From Homarus americanus (Eukaryota > Arthropoda > Malacostraca > Decapoda > Nephropidae): 64,000 nucleotides of DNA. This document shows positions 37,959 through 50,226 of this stretch, piece after piece; the first letter of the stretch is position 1, and each line of letters begins with the position of its first letter. Where the stretch lies: positions 1,856,940 to 1,920,939 of the forward strand of contig NW_024720711.1 in assembly GCF_018991925.1 (NCBI RefSeq), given 5' to 3'. A program made the position numbers and the translations under genes. The notes beneath the pieces were generated by a model. The model was not told where the DNA came from. It was given only the letters and a program-made list of their open reading frames with translations, and ran no database searches.

Positions 37959-38680
37959 GTTAAACCATCATCCTCAAAGGGGTTAAACCATCGTTCTTAT
38001 CATCCTCAAAGGGGTTAAACCGTCGTTCTTATGTTAAACCATCATCCTCAAAGGGGTTAAACCATCGTTCTTATGTTAAACCATCATCCTCAAAGGGGTT
38101 AAACCATCGTTCTTATGTTAAACCATCATCCTCAAAGGGGTTAAACCATCCATCATCCTCAACCAGGGGTTAAACCATCGTTCTTATGTTAAACCATCAT
38201 CCTCAAAGGGGTTAAACCATCGTTCTTATGTTAAACCATCATCCTCAAAGGGTTAAACCATCGTTCTTATGTTAAACCATCATCCTCAAAGGGGTTAAAC
38301 CATCGTTCTTCATGTTAAACCATCGTTCCATCATCCTCAAGGGGTTAAACCATCGTTCTTATGTTAAACCATCATCCTCAAAGGGGTTAAACCATCGTTC
38401 TTATGTTAAACCATCATCCTGTTAAACCATCGTTCTTATGTTAAACCATCATCCTCAAAGGGGTTAAACCATCGTTCTTATGTTAAACCATCATCCTCAA
38501 AGGGTTAAACCATCGTTCTTATGTTAAACCATCATCCTCAAAGGGGTTAAACCATCGTTCTTATGTTAAACCATCATCCTCAAAGGGGTTAAACCATCGT
38601 TCTTATGTTAAACCATCATCCTCAAAGGGGTTAAACCATCGTTCTTATGTTAAACCATCATCCTCAAGGGGTAAGAATAT
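37959..38680. repeat. 42-bp minisatellite, arm 2 of an inverted array
   Basis: About seventeen copies of GTTCTTATGTTAAACCATCA plus TCCTCAAAGGGGTTAAACCATC. Each holds two reverse-complement copies of the 22-bp word of arm 1. At 38690-38720 the orientation flips back (GAGGATGATGGTTTAA). Confidence 0.92.
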
Positions 38681-38717
38681 CGTCCTCAAGGAATTACCAC
38701 TGTGAGGATGATGGTTT

Positions 38718-38718
38718 A

Positions 38719-38764
<46 letters not shown>

Positions 38765-39310
38765 CAACAACAACTACAACAGTAGGTATATAATTCTGGT
38801 TATACCGCAACTTAACAACAAAGAAAATTGGATTGTGTCAGTAGGGCTTATTCCTCCTCATCCTGTAGACTGTAGAGGGGAGGCGAATGTAATCTTAACT
38901 TACCTACTATGGTGCTTATCCGACTAAAATGGGAGGGGGATTGGAGGTAGGGGTTGATTCAAGGTGGAGGGGGATTGGAGGGTAGGGGTGGATTCAAAGG
39001 ATTGGAGGGGGTAGGGGTGGATTCAAGGTGGGAGGGTCAGTGAGAAGGAAGAGGAATAATAAAAATAGTTGGTGATGGAGAAGAGGGGAGGTGAAACACA
39101 GGGAAGAAAGGGAGGGGGAAAGGAGAGACGGGAGGAGAGACACAGGAAGGACAGGGGGGGAGCGGAGGAAAAGACGCAAGAAGGGGAGGGATGGGAGGAG
39201 AGACACGGGGGAGGTGAGAGAGGGGAGAAAGGAGAGAGGAAAGGTGAGACACAAGAAGGAGAGGAAAGGAGAAACACGGGGAGAGGTGAGGAGAGGAGAT
39301 ACATCGTAGG
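38718..39310. repeat. TAA/ACA run, 41-bp triplicate and GGAGA-rich tract
   Basis: TAA/CAA run (38718-38770), unique DNA, three copies of GGATTGGAGGGTAGGGGTGG plus ATTCAAGGTGGAG (38925-39025), then purine-rich GGAGAG sequence (39030-39310). Confidence 0.8.
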
Positions 39311-39384
39311 AAAATAAAGAGATAGAGGTAGACTGAGAGATAATGATATAGTCATGGTTGAGAGAGAGAGAGACAGAGACACTC

Positions 39385-41035
39385 AGGGGATAAGCTTTAT
39401 TTTGAGAGTAAGGGGAGAGAGTGAGGGGAGACTGTGTTGTGGGGAGTGGGGAGTGTGGGGAGACTGTTGTGTGGGGGAGTGTGGGAGAGACTGTTGTGTT
39501 GGGAGTGAGGGAGACTGTTGTGTTGGAGTGTGGGGAGACTGTTGTGTATGGAGTGTGGGAGAGACTGTTGTGTTGGGAGTGTGGGGAGACTGTTGTGTGG
39601 GGAGTGGGGGGGCTGTGTGTTGGGAGTGGGGAGACTGTTGTGTTGGGACTTGTGCTGGGGAGTGTAGGGAGACTGTTGTGTTGGGAGTGGGAGACTGTTG
39701 TGTTGGGGAGACTGTTGTGTTGGGGTGTGTGTTGGAGACTGTTGCTGGGATGAGGGACTGTTGTTGGAGTGAGGAGACTGTGTGTTGAGTGGGGAGACTG
39801 TTGTGTTGGGGAGGAGGGAGACTGTTGTGTTGGGAGTGTGGGGAGACTGTTGTGTTGGGGAGTGTGGGAGACTGTTGTGTTGGGGTGTGGGAGACTGTTG
39901 TGTTGGGAGTGTGGGGAGACTGTTGTGTTGAAGTGAGGAGACTGTTGTGTGGGGAGTGAGGAGACTGTTGTGTTGGGAGTAGAGACTGTTGTGTTGGGAG
40001 TGTGGGGAGACTGTTGTGTTGGGGAGGTGGGGGAGACTGTTGTGTTGGGGTGAGACTGTTGTGTGGGAGGGGGAGACTGTTGTGTTGGGGAGACTGTTGT
40101 GTTGGGGAGTGGGGAGACTGTTGTGTTGGGAGGTGGGGGAGACTGTTGTGTTGGGAGTGTGTGTGGGGAGAGACTGTTGTGTTGAGGGTGAGGGAGACTG
40201 TTGTGTGGGGGTGTGGGGAGTGTCAGGGGGCCTGAGGTGGGAGACTGTTGTGTTGTTGGGGGGGACTGTTGTGTGGGGAGTGTGTGGGAGGAGGGGAGAC
40301 TGTTGTGTTGGGGAGTAGACTGTTGTGTTGAGAGTGAGGAGACTGTTGTGTTGGGGAGTGTGGGAGACTGTTGTGTTGGGAGTGTGGGGAGACTGTGTGT
40401 TGGGAGAGACTGTTGTGTTGGGAGTGTGGGGAGACTGTTGTGTTGGGAGTGAGGGAGACTGTTGTGTTGGGGAGTGTGGGGAGACTGTTGTGTTGGGGAG
40501 TGTTGGGAGTCTGTTGTGTTGAGTGAGGGAGACTGTTGTGTGGGAGACTGTTGTGTTGGGAGTGTGGGGAGACTGTTGTGTTGGGGTGTGGGAGACTGTT
40601 GTGGGAGGAGGAGACTGTTGTGTTGGGGGATGTGGGGAGCAGAGACTGTTGTGTTGGGAGTGTGGAGACTGTGTTGTGTTGGGAGTGTGGGAGACTGTTG
40701 TGTTTGGGGTGTGGGGGCTGTTGTGTTGGAGTGAGGGGAGACTGTTGTGTTGGGAGTGGGGAGACTGTTGTGTTGGGGAGTGTGGGAGACTGTTGTGTTG
40801 GGGAGTGAGGGGGAGACTGTTGTGTTGGGGAGTGAGGAGACTGTTGTGTTGGGTGTGGGGGCTGGTTGTGTTGGGAGTGTGGGGAGACTGTTGTGTTGGG
40901 AGTGTGGGGAGACTGTTGTGTTGGGAGTGTGGGGAGACTGTTGTGTTGGGAGTGTGGGGAGACTGTTGTGTTGGGAGTGAGGGGAGACTGTTGTGTTGGG
41001 ACTGTGGGGAGAGAGTGAGGGGAGACTGCCGTGTA
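39385..41035. repeat. 26-bp minisatellite, about 1.65 kb
   Basis: More than sixty copies of GGGAGTGTGGGGAGACTGTTGTGTTG with frequent small length changes. The right end is more regular (exact 26-bp period from about 40870). A minus-strand frame of nearly 700 codons (HNSLPTLPTQQSP type) and many plus-strand frames are repeat products. Confidence 0.95.
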
Positions 41036-41962
41036 GAGAGACCATCACTGACCTAACTGATAGACCTCGTTTACCCTCACACACTACAACACATTATGTT
41101 TAATCGACGATAAATGCCGAGATATTCACGAAATTTTCTGAAAAAAATAAATGATAAGTCTCGTATCAGGATCAGATTCTCAAAGGTTCTTACATTAATA
41201 TTTTTTCTCTTACCTGGAGATGTGAGAACGTATAGACCTGGTCCGAACTACGATACAAAGGTGGATTCTCTAAGGCCCATACGTTAAAGTTTCTCTCCTG
41301 ACTGGATGTTTGAGAATCACCTTAAAGAAACTGATGCACTTAAGCTACAACAGGAAGATGATAGGCAAAAAAAAATGGCGTCTTAGTTATGTTGAGATTG
41401 TATCCAGGAAATGGTTAAAAAAAAAAAAAACATCCCTATGAATTTTTGAGAATGTGGATCCTTAACGTAGCCAGATACGTTCCCTTAACCAGCAGTTACG
41501 GGAGAAAATAATGAACACAGGAACCTCCAAAACTCGTGGACGCTTGTGATTACGACATACACACAGGTATCATACAAGCGGTGATGGTAGTCATTATATT
41601 GGTTAATTAGCGAGGTAATAATGAGTAGTGCTAAGTACCACCGTCATCATGATGGGGAAGGGAGAGAAGGGGGGGGGACCATCTCGTTAACTCCTTCCTG
41701 AATAATTTTTTGGGGGGATGAAGTTTCAGTGAACAACAGATTGTGTTCACCAGATTTTTGTTCAATCTCACCGTCTGTGTTATACTTGGTGATGAGTTTT
41801 GTCTATGCTATTTATTTCATATTTTATCAAGGTTTGTTTACATGAAGGGTTGATGCTTGTGTTATGTTGGTGTTAGTCAGTTTTTATGTTACAGTATTGT
41901 TAAAAGTATTATAAAACCATACTAAAACCTTTAAATTATACAGCTATTGTGTAGTAATATAT
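41036..41962. other. Unique sequence with one diverged duplicate
   Basis: GATTCTCAAAGGTTCTTACA (41172) and GATTCTCTAAGGCCCATACG (41266) start two related segments of about 55 bp that both end in TTTGAGAA/TGTGAGAA. No gene seen. Confidence 0.5.

Positions 41963-42021
<59 letters not shown>
41963..42021. repeat. CA microsatellite
   Basis: Uninterrupted CA run. Confidence 0.95.
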
Positions 42022-42025
<4 letters not shown>

Positions 42026-42079
42026 AGTACAGGAGTGTTGCTTTACTGAGACCTCTATTACTCCCCATCTCATCAATCT

Positions 42080-42370
42080 ACACAGGCACCTTTATCTTGG
42101 GGTCTACTCAAACACCTGGTGGCAGTGGTGGGATTTGGCCTTGTACACACTGTACTAATGACACCTGTCTGCTTTGATGAATATGATGTGGTTGGTAAAG
42201 GTGAAGTACAAGGAAAGTGAAATATCCCTTACCTCAGAACTATACATTTTACACAGGCATTTGTTGGGTGTGTTATGTTCGTCTCATGCATTTGGGGGCA
42301 GTGGTGGGATCTGGCCTTGTAAATACAGTCCTGGTGTTAATGCTCTGCCATAATAAATATAAGGTGATAA
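42080..42370. repeat. Two diverged copies of an unnamed repeat
   Basis: GGCAGTGGTGGGATTTGGCC (42120) and GGCAGTGGTGGGATCTGGCC (42297) are each followed by TTGTA, an AC-rich stretch and a GATGAATATGATGTGG/AATAAATATAAGGTGA word, at an offset of about 177 bp. This could be part of an old transposon. Confidence 0.45.
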
Positions 42371-43227
42371 AGGAAGGAGGTCTAGTCTGAAGGTGAAATG
42401 TGGTGAGAGATTGTATTTTAGTGGTATTGACACATATACAGGCAGGGAAAGCACTGAGAGACGGCCTGTTAAGATAGAAAGTGATATTCAGAAGATGAAG
42501 TGATAGATAGACAGACAGACAGGAAGAGATAGTGATAAAGGAAGCATCAGAAAGACACAAAAATACAAATATACAGAAAGATGAAGAGATGGAAAAGGAG
42601 ATGCAAAAAAGGAATTAGAAAAACAAAAACAAAGACAGATGGAAAAATAGAGGTTTACAGCAGACTAAAACAGACAGATAGAAGGCCACATATCCTTTAA
42701 CACAGACGACAGGCGTTGCATCAGATCACGGTAAAGTTCAACTACAAACCAAAAAAGTTTCATTACAACATTTAATAATTTCAAAACACAACATAAAATA
42801 ACCATGTTATGAAATAAAGACGATTTATTCATTATGTTTAATTAGAAAAAAAATAATTAGCACCTTTCCTTTTTAACTTTCCACCTTTGAGTTAGTGACA
42901 TTATGTATTCAGTTTCAGAAAGAAATATTAAAATTGCTACATGAAGTGAGTTTTGGACACTGTAAATCTTGTGTAAGTAATATTACAGAAAATACAGTAC
43001 AGAGTATTTGAATTTATTTTAGAACAAATGATAAGACATAACAACATAAATAAAGGAATTGTGTTTGTCATATGAAATTTATTAGTAAACAGTGGAGGTT
43101 AAACGGTGGAGGTGACTTTGAGGAGGATAACGAGGGTGAGGAAGGAATAAAAATGACCATGATATTGGCTGCTGGAGACGTGGGGAGATGCCCACCACAA
43201 CACTGTTTATTAAATGTTGGTAGGTGG
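42371..43227. other. AT-rich unique sequence
   Basis: Nothing recognised. Short GACA words at 42507-42522. Confidence 0.5.
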
Positions 43228-44000
43228 GAAGAGTGCCAGAATGGAGGATGGGGGTGATAGTGCCAATATGGGAAGAGTGCCAGAATGGAGGATGGGGGTG
43301 ATAGTGCCAATATGGGAAGAGTGCCAGAATGGAGGATGGGGGTGATAGTGCCAATATGGGAAGAGTGCCAGAATGGAGGATGGGGGTGATAGTGCCAATA
43401 TGGGAAGAGTGCAGAATGGAGGATGGGGGTGATAGTGTAATATGGGAAGAGTGCAGAGTGGAGAATGGGGGTAATAGTGCCAATATGGAAGAGTGCCAGA
43501 GTGGAGGATGGGGTGATAGTGCCAATATGGGAAGAGTGCCAGAATGGAGGATGGGGGTGATAGTGCCAATATGGGAAGAGTGCCAGAGTGGAGAATGGGG
43601 TGATAGTGCCAATATGGGAAGAGTGCCAGAGTGGAGAATAGGTGATAGTGCCAATATGGGAAGAGTGCCAGAGTGGAGGATGGGGGTGATAGTGCCAATA
43701 TGGGAAGAGTGCCAGAGATGGAGGATGGGGTGTAATATGGGAAGAGTGCCAGAGTGGAGAATGGGGGTGAGTGCCAATATGGGAGGAGAGTGCCAGAGTG
43801 GAGGATGGGGGTGATAGTGCCAATATGGGAAGAGTGCCAGAGTGGAGGATGGGGGTGATAGTGCCAATATGGGAAGAGTGCCAGAGTGGAGGATGGGGGT
43901 GATAGTGCCAATATGGGAAGAGTGCCAGAGTGGAGGATGGGGGTGATAGTGCCAATATGGGAAGAGTGCCAGAGTGGAGGATGGGGGTGATAGTGTCATT
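43228..44000. repeat. 44-bp minisatellite, about 18 copies
   Basis: The unit is GATAGTGCCAATATGGGAAG plus AGTGCCAGAGTGGAGGATGG and GGGT. Copies left of 43430 carry CCAGAATGG; those right of 43560 nearly all carry CCAGAGTGG. Middle copies hold most deletions. Three long minus-strand frames through it are by-products. Confidence 0.95.
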
Positions 44001-44093
44001 ATGAAGATATGGGCGATGCACAAGATCCAGATATATATTAGGTAATTATAGTCTTAAGTCAGGAGCTGAAAACGGTTTAGAGAGTGACAGGAT

Positions 44094-44330
44094 GTACAGG
44101 GTGTCTCATAAGATACGCTATAGGAAAATGACTATTCTTTTTTTTTTCATTCAGATGAGGATATCATAACATATTAACGAAGACTGAACAATGAGGACAG
44201 ATCGAATGGCTACCAAGGTCTCCACTCTTTACACCTCGATTTCCTCCTTTGGGTCTCCTGAATGGTTCTTGGACGATCTTGGATGACGATAGTTTGTAAG
44301 TACCACAGCATTAAAGACTAATACATCCTC
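44094..44330 (+). pseudogene. Mariner-like transposase fragment
   Basis: It starts with TACAGGGTGTCTCATAAG, of a type seen at transposon ends. At about 44207-44275 the frame Q-I-E-W-L-P-R-S-P-L-F-T-P passes, after a one-base shift, into L-D-F-L-L-W. This matches the IEWPPRSPDLTPLDFFLWG block that carries the second catalytic Asp of mariner/IS630-type DDE/D transposases. The Asp of the S-P-D motif is replaced (S-P-L-F), and the frame shift plus stops show a dead remnant. Extent beyond the motif is uncertain. Confidence 0.55.
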
Positions 44331-44740
44331 TCTATGTCCAGCTGCTCACGACGACATGATCACCTGTTGTTTACTATAGGCATATGAATGATCAGGTGTA
44401 CTAAATATCTTGGTTGAGAGCGAGAGAGAGTGTTCCATTCAGAAGTTCGTGATGCACTGGCAGTGGAGGGTGTATAGCCGACCCTCCCACCAACAGTGCA
44501 GTTTGATGCGAAGACTCATGAGAAAGAGATGGGAAGGATATTAATAAGAGTATCGGCCAACATTACTGCTGATGGATGATGATGTGTTAATATCTTACGA
44601 GAAGAAAACCATAGTGATAGGAGTAGCCATTCCAATACCAGAAAACAATGGGGAAATCTGTTTAGAATTATCACTATAAGTAGTTGAACAGAGATCATAT
44701 ATCAAGAGGCTTCAATGCATTACTTCAAGTTTTCCGCATA
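44331..44740. other. Unique sequence, perhaps rest of the dead transposon
   Basis: No further motif recognised. Confidence 0.4.
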
Positions 44741-44767
44741 ATACTCTCTCTCTCTCTCTCTCTCGAT

Positions 44768-44800
<33 letters not shown>

Positions 44801-44830
44801 CAGATAGATAGACAGATAGATAGATATAAA
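44741..44830. repeat. CT and GATA microsatellites
   Basis: CT (44741-44764) followed by GATA/GACA (44766-44828). Confidence 0.95.
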
Positions 44831-45010
44831 ATTTTTAAATCAAAACCAGTGGTAACGCTTTATAATTGGACATATTAACAACCAAGGTTTATAGAGGAGG
44901 TGGTCTGCCTACACCTGACCCAGCTTGTGCATGACGTCATAGAGTGAACAGGTGAAGGGGCCGCCCCCTCAGTTCGCTGCAGCTACTATTGTTAAAACTG
45001 TTAAAACATA

Positions 45011-45249
45011 ATGCCCGCTAATTGTGCAGTGTTTGGGTGCCATTCTTTGTTCAAACGAGGGTGAAATATACACTTACTTACATTTGCTAAAGATGATGAT
45101 CTAAGATACAAGTAGATTAACCTCGGTAAGAGAAAAGACAACATCAGTACTGCTAATGCTCGGATGTGCAGTCTTCTATTTGAACCACCTGCCTCTAAGA
45201 GACATCTCAAGTATAATTTACTGGGGCTACCAGTACTAAAACCACAAAT
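45011..45249 (+). pseudogene. Broken THAP-domain exon with retained splice donor
   Basis: Reading from ATG at 45011, a single frame gives M-P-A-N-C-A-V-F-G-C at the start. D-D-D-L-R-Y-K, A-N-A-R-M-C-S-L-L-F-E-P and K-R-H-L-K-Y-N-L-L-G-L-P-V-L-K-P then follow in the usual THAP order and spacing (about 80 residues). The zinc motif C-x4-C is intact, and the later C-x2-H has lost its His (C-S-L-L). Two in-frame stops interrupt it, TGA at 45062 and TAG at 45113. The frame runs into AAAT followed by GTAAGT at 45250, a strong donor at the place where THAP exons often end, so this looks like a first exon and not a processed copy. THAP domains bind DNA and occur in P-element-type transposases and host factors. 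Confidence 0.75.
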
Positions 45250-45399
45250 GTAAGTCAAAGTTGTGTCGATCAAGTCTTTTATTTGACGTTTACAGCTAGC
45301 AATGGTGAATAATCTGTAATAATGCTTTGGAGTTGTATTATTAAGTGTACGGTATAATAAAACCTGGAACACATTAGAATGAAAATATAAATTCATGTT

Positions 45400-45640
45400 G
45401 GAAATAAAGTAGATAAGGTTATGTTACAACTGTATGTGGCTCATGTTAGACTCTACCTTGATAATGCTGTTCACTTTTATTGTTCTTATTTTTGAATGGA
45501 TACGAATCCACTTGAGTCGGTATTGAGAAGAATAAGTAAAATAATTCTGTCTTAGAAATCTCCCAGGTGAATATAGACAAAAATTTTATATGAATTCCCC
45601 AGCAAGACGAAGAGTAAGCGTGGACACTTTACTCTTAAAG
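45400..45640 (+). mobile_element. Non-LTR retrotransposon fragment, C-terminal part of RT region
   Basis: One frame reads L-Y-V-A-H-V-R-L-Y-L-D-N-A-V-H-F, then M-D-T-N-P-L-E-S-V-L-R-R-I-S-K-I-I and later R-R-V/K-S-K-R-G. This is the order of the conserved VRPHLDYAVQFWSP, L-E-S-V-Q-R-R and A-R-R-R-V-R-G blocks found after the polymerase core of jockey/CR1-type elements. Stops interrupt it. It starts about 150 bp after the THAP relic and may have inserted there. Confidence 0.65.
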
Positions 45641-46929
<1,289 letters not shown>

Positions 46930-47048
46930 TACGGGTTCTATAGCTTCACTTTTTCCGGGTTGTGACGTTATATCCGGGTTCTATAGTTTCACTTTTTTCC
47001 GGGTTGTGATGTTATATACGGGTTCTATTACTTTACTTTTACCGGGGT
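46930..47048. repeat. 43-bp minisatellite, three copies
   Basis: The unit is ACGGGTTCTATAGTTTCACT plus TTTTCCGGGTTGTGATGTTATAT. Confidence 0.85.
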
Positions 47049-47175
47049 TTGTTGTAGGAATGTTGTTATTGTAATTGGAGTCTGTTTTGCCTCGAGTTAT
47101 TTATTTGCATGATTAAAATGTTACGGTTCACTTGTTACCGTATTAGAAAAGTTGTGTATCGGCTGTGTATAAATT

Positions 47176-47713
47176 ATTATGGCTGTGATGGTAATGGTGG
47201 TGGTGATAGTGATGATGGTGATAGTGATGATGGTGATATTGATAATGATAGTGATAATATTGGTGATAGTGATAATGATGATAGTGATAATAATGATGAT
47301 AGTGATGATGGTGATATTGATAATGATGATAGTGATAATATTGGTGATAGTGATAGTGATGATAGTGATAATAATGGTGATAGTGATGATGGTGATAGTG
47401 ATGATGGTGATAGTGATGATGGTGATAGTGATGATGGTGATATTGATAATGATAGTGATAATATTGGTGATAGTGATAATGATGATAGTGATAATAATGG
47501 TGATAGTGATGATGGTGATATTGATAATGATAGTGATAATATTGGTGATAGTGATGATAGTGATAATAATGGTGATAGTGATGATGGTGATAGTGATGAT
47601 GGTGATAGTGATGATGATGATGGTGATAATATTGGTGATAGTGATGATAGTGATAATATTGGTGATAGTGATGATAGTGATAATAATGGTGATAGTGATG
47701 ATGGTGGTGATAA
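47176..47713. repeat. GATGGTGATAGT imperfect trinucleotide array
   Basis: 540 bp of GAT, GGT, AGT and AAT triplets (GATAGTGATGATGGT). Plus-strand frames read as Asp/Ser/Gly/Asn-rich and as Val/Met/Ile-rich; the minus strand reads as Ser/Leu/Pro-rich. All three are open only because the array is built of triplets. Confidence 0.9.
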
Positions 47714-47879
47714 CTTCTCCATTCTCCGTCTCACTCTTCGAAATGACTGGTCATCATATGTACCCTATAGAAGTGTATACCCTTGAGACCTCTCGTCCAG
47801 TTAACCAATAGAAGGGAAATAAAGAGTGACAGCTTCGTAACCTCGACCAGAACTTGTGGGTTATGGCTCTTATACACAG

Positions 47880-48100
47880 GTGGTCATGTGGTGGCTGGGT
47901 TGGTGGTGGTGGTGGTGGTTGTGGTGGCTTGGTGAGTGGTGATGGTGATTGTGGTGGTTGTGGTGGTGGCGATGATGATTGTGGTTGTGGTGGTCATCCT
48001 AACATACAGTAGACAGACATACACAACTGGCCTAACCTAACCTAACCAAACCTCACGCTAACCTAACCATACGCTAACCTAACCTAACCCCACCACGATG
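47880..48100. repeat. GGT/GTT-rich tract and CCTAA words
   Basis: GTGGTGGTTGTGG words (47880-47997), then CCTAACCTAACC-type words (48020-48090). Confidence 0.8.
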
Positions 48101-48264
48101 GTCGAAACTCTTCTTCCTTGATGCAGTGAGCCTTCAACCTTACGTACTGGTGTGGGTTAGCGTGTTTTTTGCTCCCACTACCAACTTGCGTGTTTCAGCG
48201 TTAATTGTTATGGCAATATATTCGACGTAATGTTTTGATAATTTTCTTATTGGTGGGAAAAATA

Positions 48265-48560
48265 TATTCTACTAATTATTATCATTATAAAGGTGTTATT
48301 CTACTAATTATTATCATTATAAAGGTGTTGAGAGTTTACTGTTTTTTGTGGTTGTTTTGGTTGTGGGTGTTAAGGTTGTTGTCAGTGTTGAGTTTGTTGT
48401 GGTTGTGGTTATTTGTAGTGGTTGTGGTTGTTGTGTGTGTGTGTGTTTTGGCTGTGGTGTTGTGGGTGATGTGGTTGTTAAGGTTGTGTTTGTTGTGGTT
48501 GTTGAGGTTATGGTGTTTGTTGTGTTGTGGGTGTTTTGGTTGGTGAGGTTATAGTGATGT
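48265..48560. repeat. Perfect 32-bp direct repeat and GTTGTGG-rich tract
   Basis: ATTCTACTAATTATTATCAT plus TATAAAGGTGTT occurs twice in tandem without a mismatch (48266-48329), followed by GTT/GTG-rich sequence to about 48555. Confidence 0.85.
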
Positions 48561-48630
48561 GTCTGTTGTGTTTAGATATAGTGAATTAAGAATAATCATA
48601 ACTCGGATGTGGATCCCCCAGACGCTAACT

Positions 48631-48691
48631 CAACCTAACCTAACCTAACCTAACCTAACCTAACCTAACCTAACCTAACCTAACCTAACCT
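48631..48691 (-). repeat. Interstitial telomere-type CCTAA tract
   Basis: Twelve perfect AACCT copies. Orientation is opposite to the tract at 4256. Confidence 0.97.
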
Positions 48692-48762
48692 ATTTCACCA
48701 AAACTAAAATCTTAGCGTGAAAATTCTGGTCCGCATCAGGGATTTGTTTTTGTTAGCGAATA

Positions 48763-48780
48763 TGTGTGTGTGTGTGTGTG

Positions 48781-48820
<40 letters not shown>

Positions 48821-49010
48821 CCACAGGTAGTAAATAAGGTCAGGTGTGATATAGCCAGACGTTGATTACTATAGTTAGAAAGGTAAACTGCCTTGGTCAT
48901 GTGTTGTCTAATTGGATACCGTCCATCAATGTCACCCACCATAACTACCACCCACCATAACTACCACCATTACCACTACCACCCACCACTACCACTATCA
49001 CCAGCTTAAA
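48763..49010. repeat. GT microsatellite and CCACCATAACTA words
   Basis: GT run with one GCG break (48763-48818), unique DNA, then CACCCACCATAACTAC words (48935-49010). Confidence 0.85.
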
Positions 49011-49093
49011 TTATCTTGTGGTACCTGTAATGGAGCGAGTAACTTTGACCATCACATGGTGGTGTTGGGAGAGTGTGTGGTGAGGGTACACTC

Positions 49094-49097
49094 AAGA

Positions 49098-49128
<31 letters not shown>

Positions 49129-49380
49129 TCTATATTAAAACACGACTGTATATAGGCCTTCCCCTTAGGCCTATATACTCTCATAATCTAGTAACTTGAA
49201 CCCAACCTAACCTAGCATAACCTAACCTAACCTAACCCATCTCACTGTTTATCCAAAGTATTTTTTTATGCGTCAAGATCTCTTTCAAGACACCATTAGT
49301 CCACCGTTAACGAGTCCTCCTGTGCAATATGTCTCGCGTGCTCAGTGTATCCTGCAGCTTACAGTCAAGTTTTATAATCC

Positions 49381-49429
<49 letters not shown>
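49094..49429. repeat. CT run, CCTAA tract and GT run
   Basis: CT (49097-49123), CCTAA words (49200-49236, minus orientation) and GT (49384-49429). A short palindromic pair TAGGCC..GGCCTA flanks 49152-49173. Confidence 0.85.
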
Positions 49430-50036
49430 ACTCGTATCCTTGTTCTAGTGCTGCCAAACATATTGTTAATCTCCTCTCAGATAACCAATCAGCGGGGAGA
49501 ATTACACTAATTACCAATCGCCTCGTGAATCTCTCTTAGAATGAACCAATTATATGCCAAATTTAAATGACCAATCAGTAAAGAATCAAAAACATAATTT
49601 AGTAAGCAACAGGTTCCCGTTTTCTTTATCTCCATTTTCTTTGCTCTCAATTTCTTTCGCCATTTTTTTGGGGCGTTGACTATTGACTTGTAAATTGGTG
49701 GCAGGGCAGACAATAGTCATGCGAGAAAGCACTCACATATTTCCCCACAGAGAATGACAGAGATGGGGGTATGAGCCTTTGAAGGGGGTCGTGTTGGGAG
49801 GTGAACCTTTGAAGTGGACGTGTATATTTTTGAAAAAGGGGCTTCTCTGTGGTCTCACCCGTAGCTTTCCTTTTTGTGAAATTCGACACATGCAGATACG
49901 ATTTTAATGTATATTTTTTCCTTCTTTTCGTCTTTTTGTGTATGGGGGGGGAGAAGGTGGAGGTGAAATGAGAAACAGAAATAGCCTTCACCAGAGCTTA
50001 CACCAACCAATCAACCAACTTTTCTAAAAACTTCAG
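49430..50036. other. Unique sequence, nothing recognised
   Basis: One short duplicate GAACCTTTGAAG / GAGCCTTTGAAG at 49770-49815. Confidence 0.5.
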
Positions 50037-50165
50037 AACTCGGGCACCGTGTTCGAGGTGGACAGTGGAACCTCCAGGCGACAGGTTGTATCCCGGAATA
50101 TCATCACGACTGACACAACCATCGCTGGAAACATTAGCCGCCCACCTCAAAGTCTTCTCGTCAAC
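50037..50165. other. Possible unassigned exon
   Basis: About 130 bp of balanced, non-repetitive, codon-like sequence starts after CTTCAG at 50036. The plus frame reads N-S-G-T-V-F-E-V-D-S-G-T-S-R-R-Q-V-V and later N-I-S-R-P-P-Q-S-L-L-V-N-L; it is bounded left by a stop at 50025 and right by the GT microsatellite, whose first GTGTGT would be a weak donor. The minus frame is also open (VDEKTLRWAANVSSDG). I recognise no family. It is not the missing beat-like 5' exon: no signal peptide is present. Confidence 0.25.

Positions 50166-50167
<2 letters not shown>

Positions 50168-50226
<59 letters not shown>

Noticed and set aside
39385..41084. Frame of 696 codons, minus strand, rich in HNSLPTLPTQQSP
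   Set aside because: Product of the 26-bp minisatellite; parallel frames are open on the other strand.
43068..44023. Frames of more than 300 codons through the 44-bp array
   Set aside because: Three overlapping minus frames all open; repeat-driven.
47109..47786. Acidic DSDDGDSDN-rich protein like a dentin-type repeat protein
   Set aside because: The same DNA is equally open as a Val/Met/Ile-rich frame and a Ser/Leu/Pro-rich minus frame; it is a GAT/GGT/AGT triplet array with no flanking exon signals.
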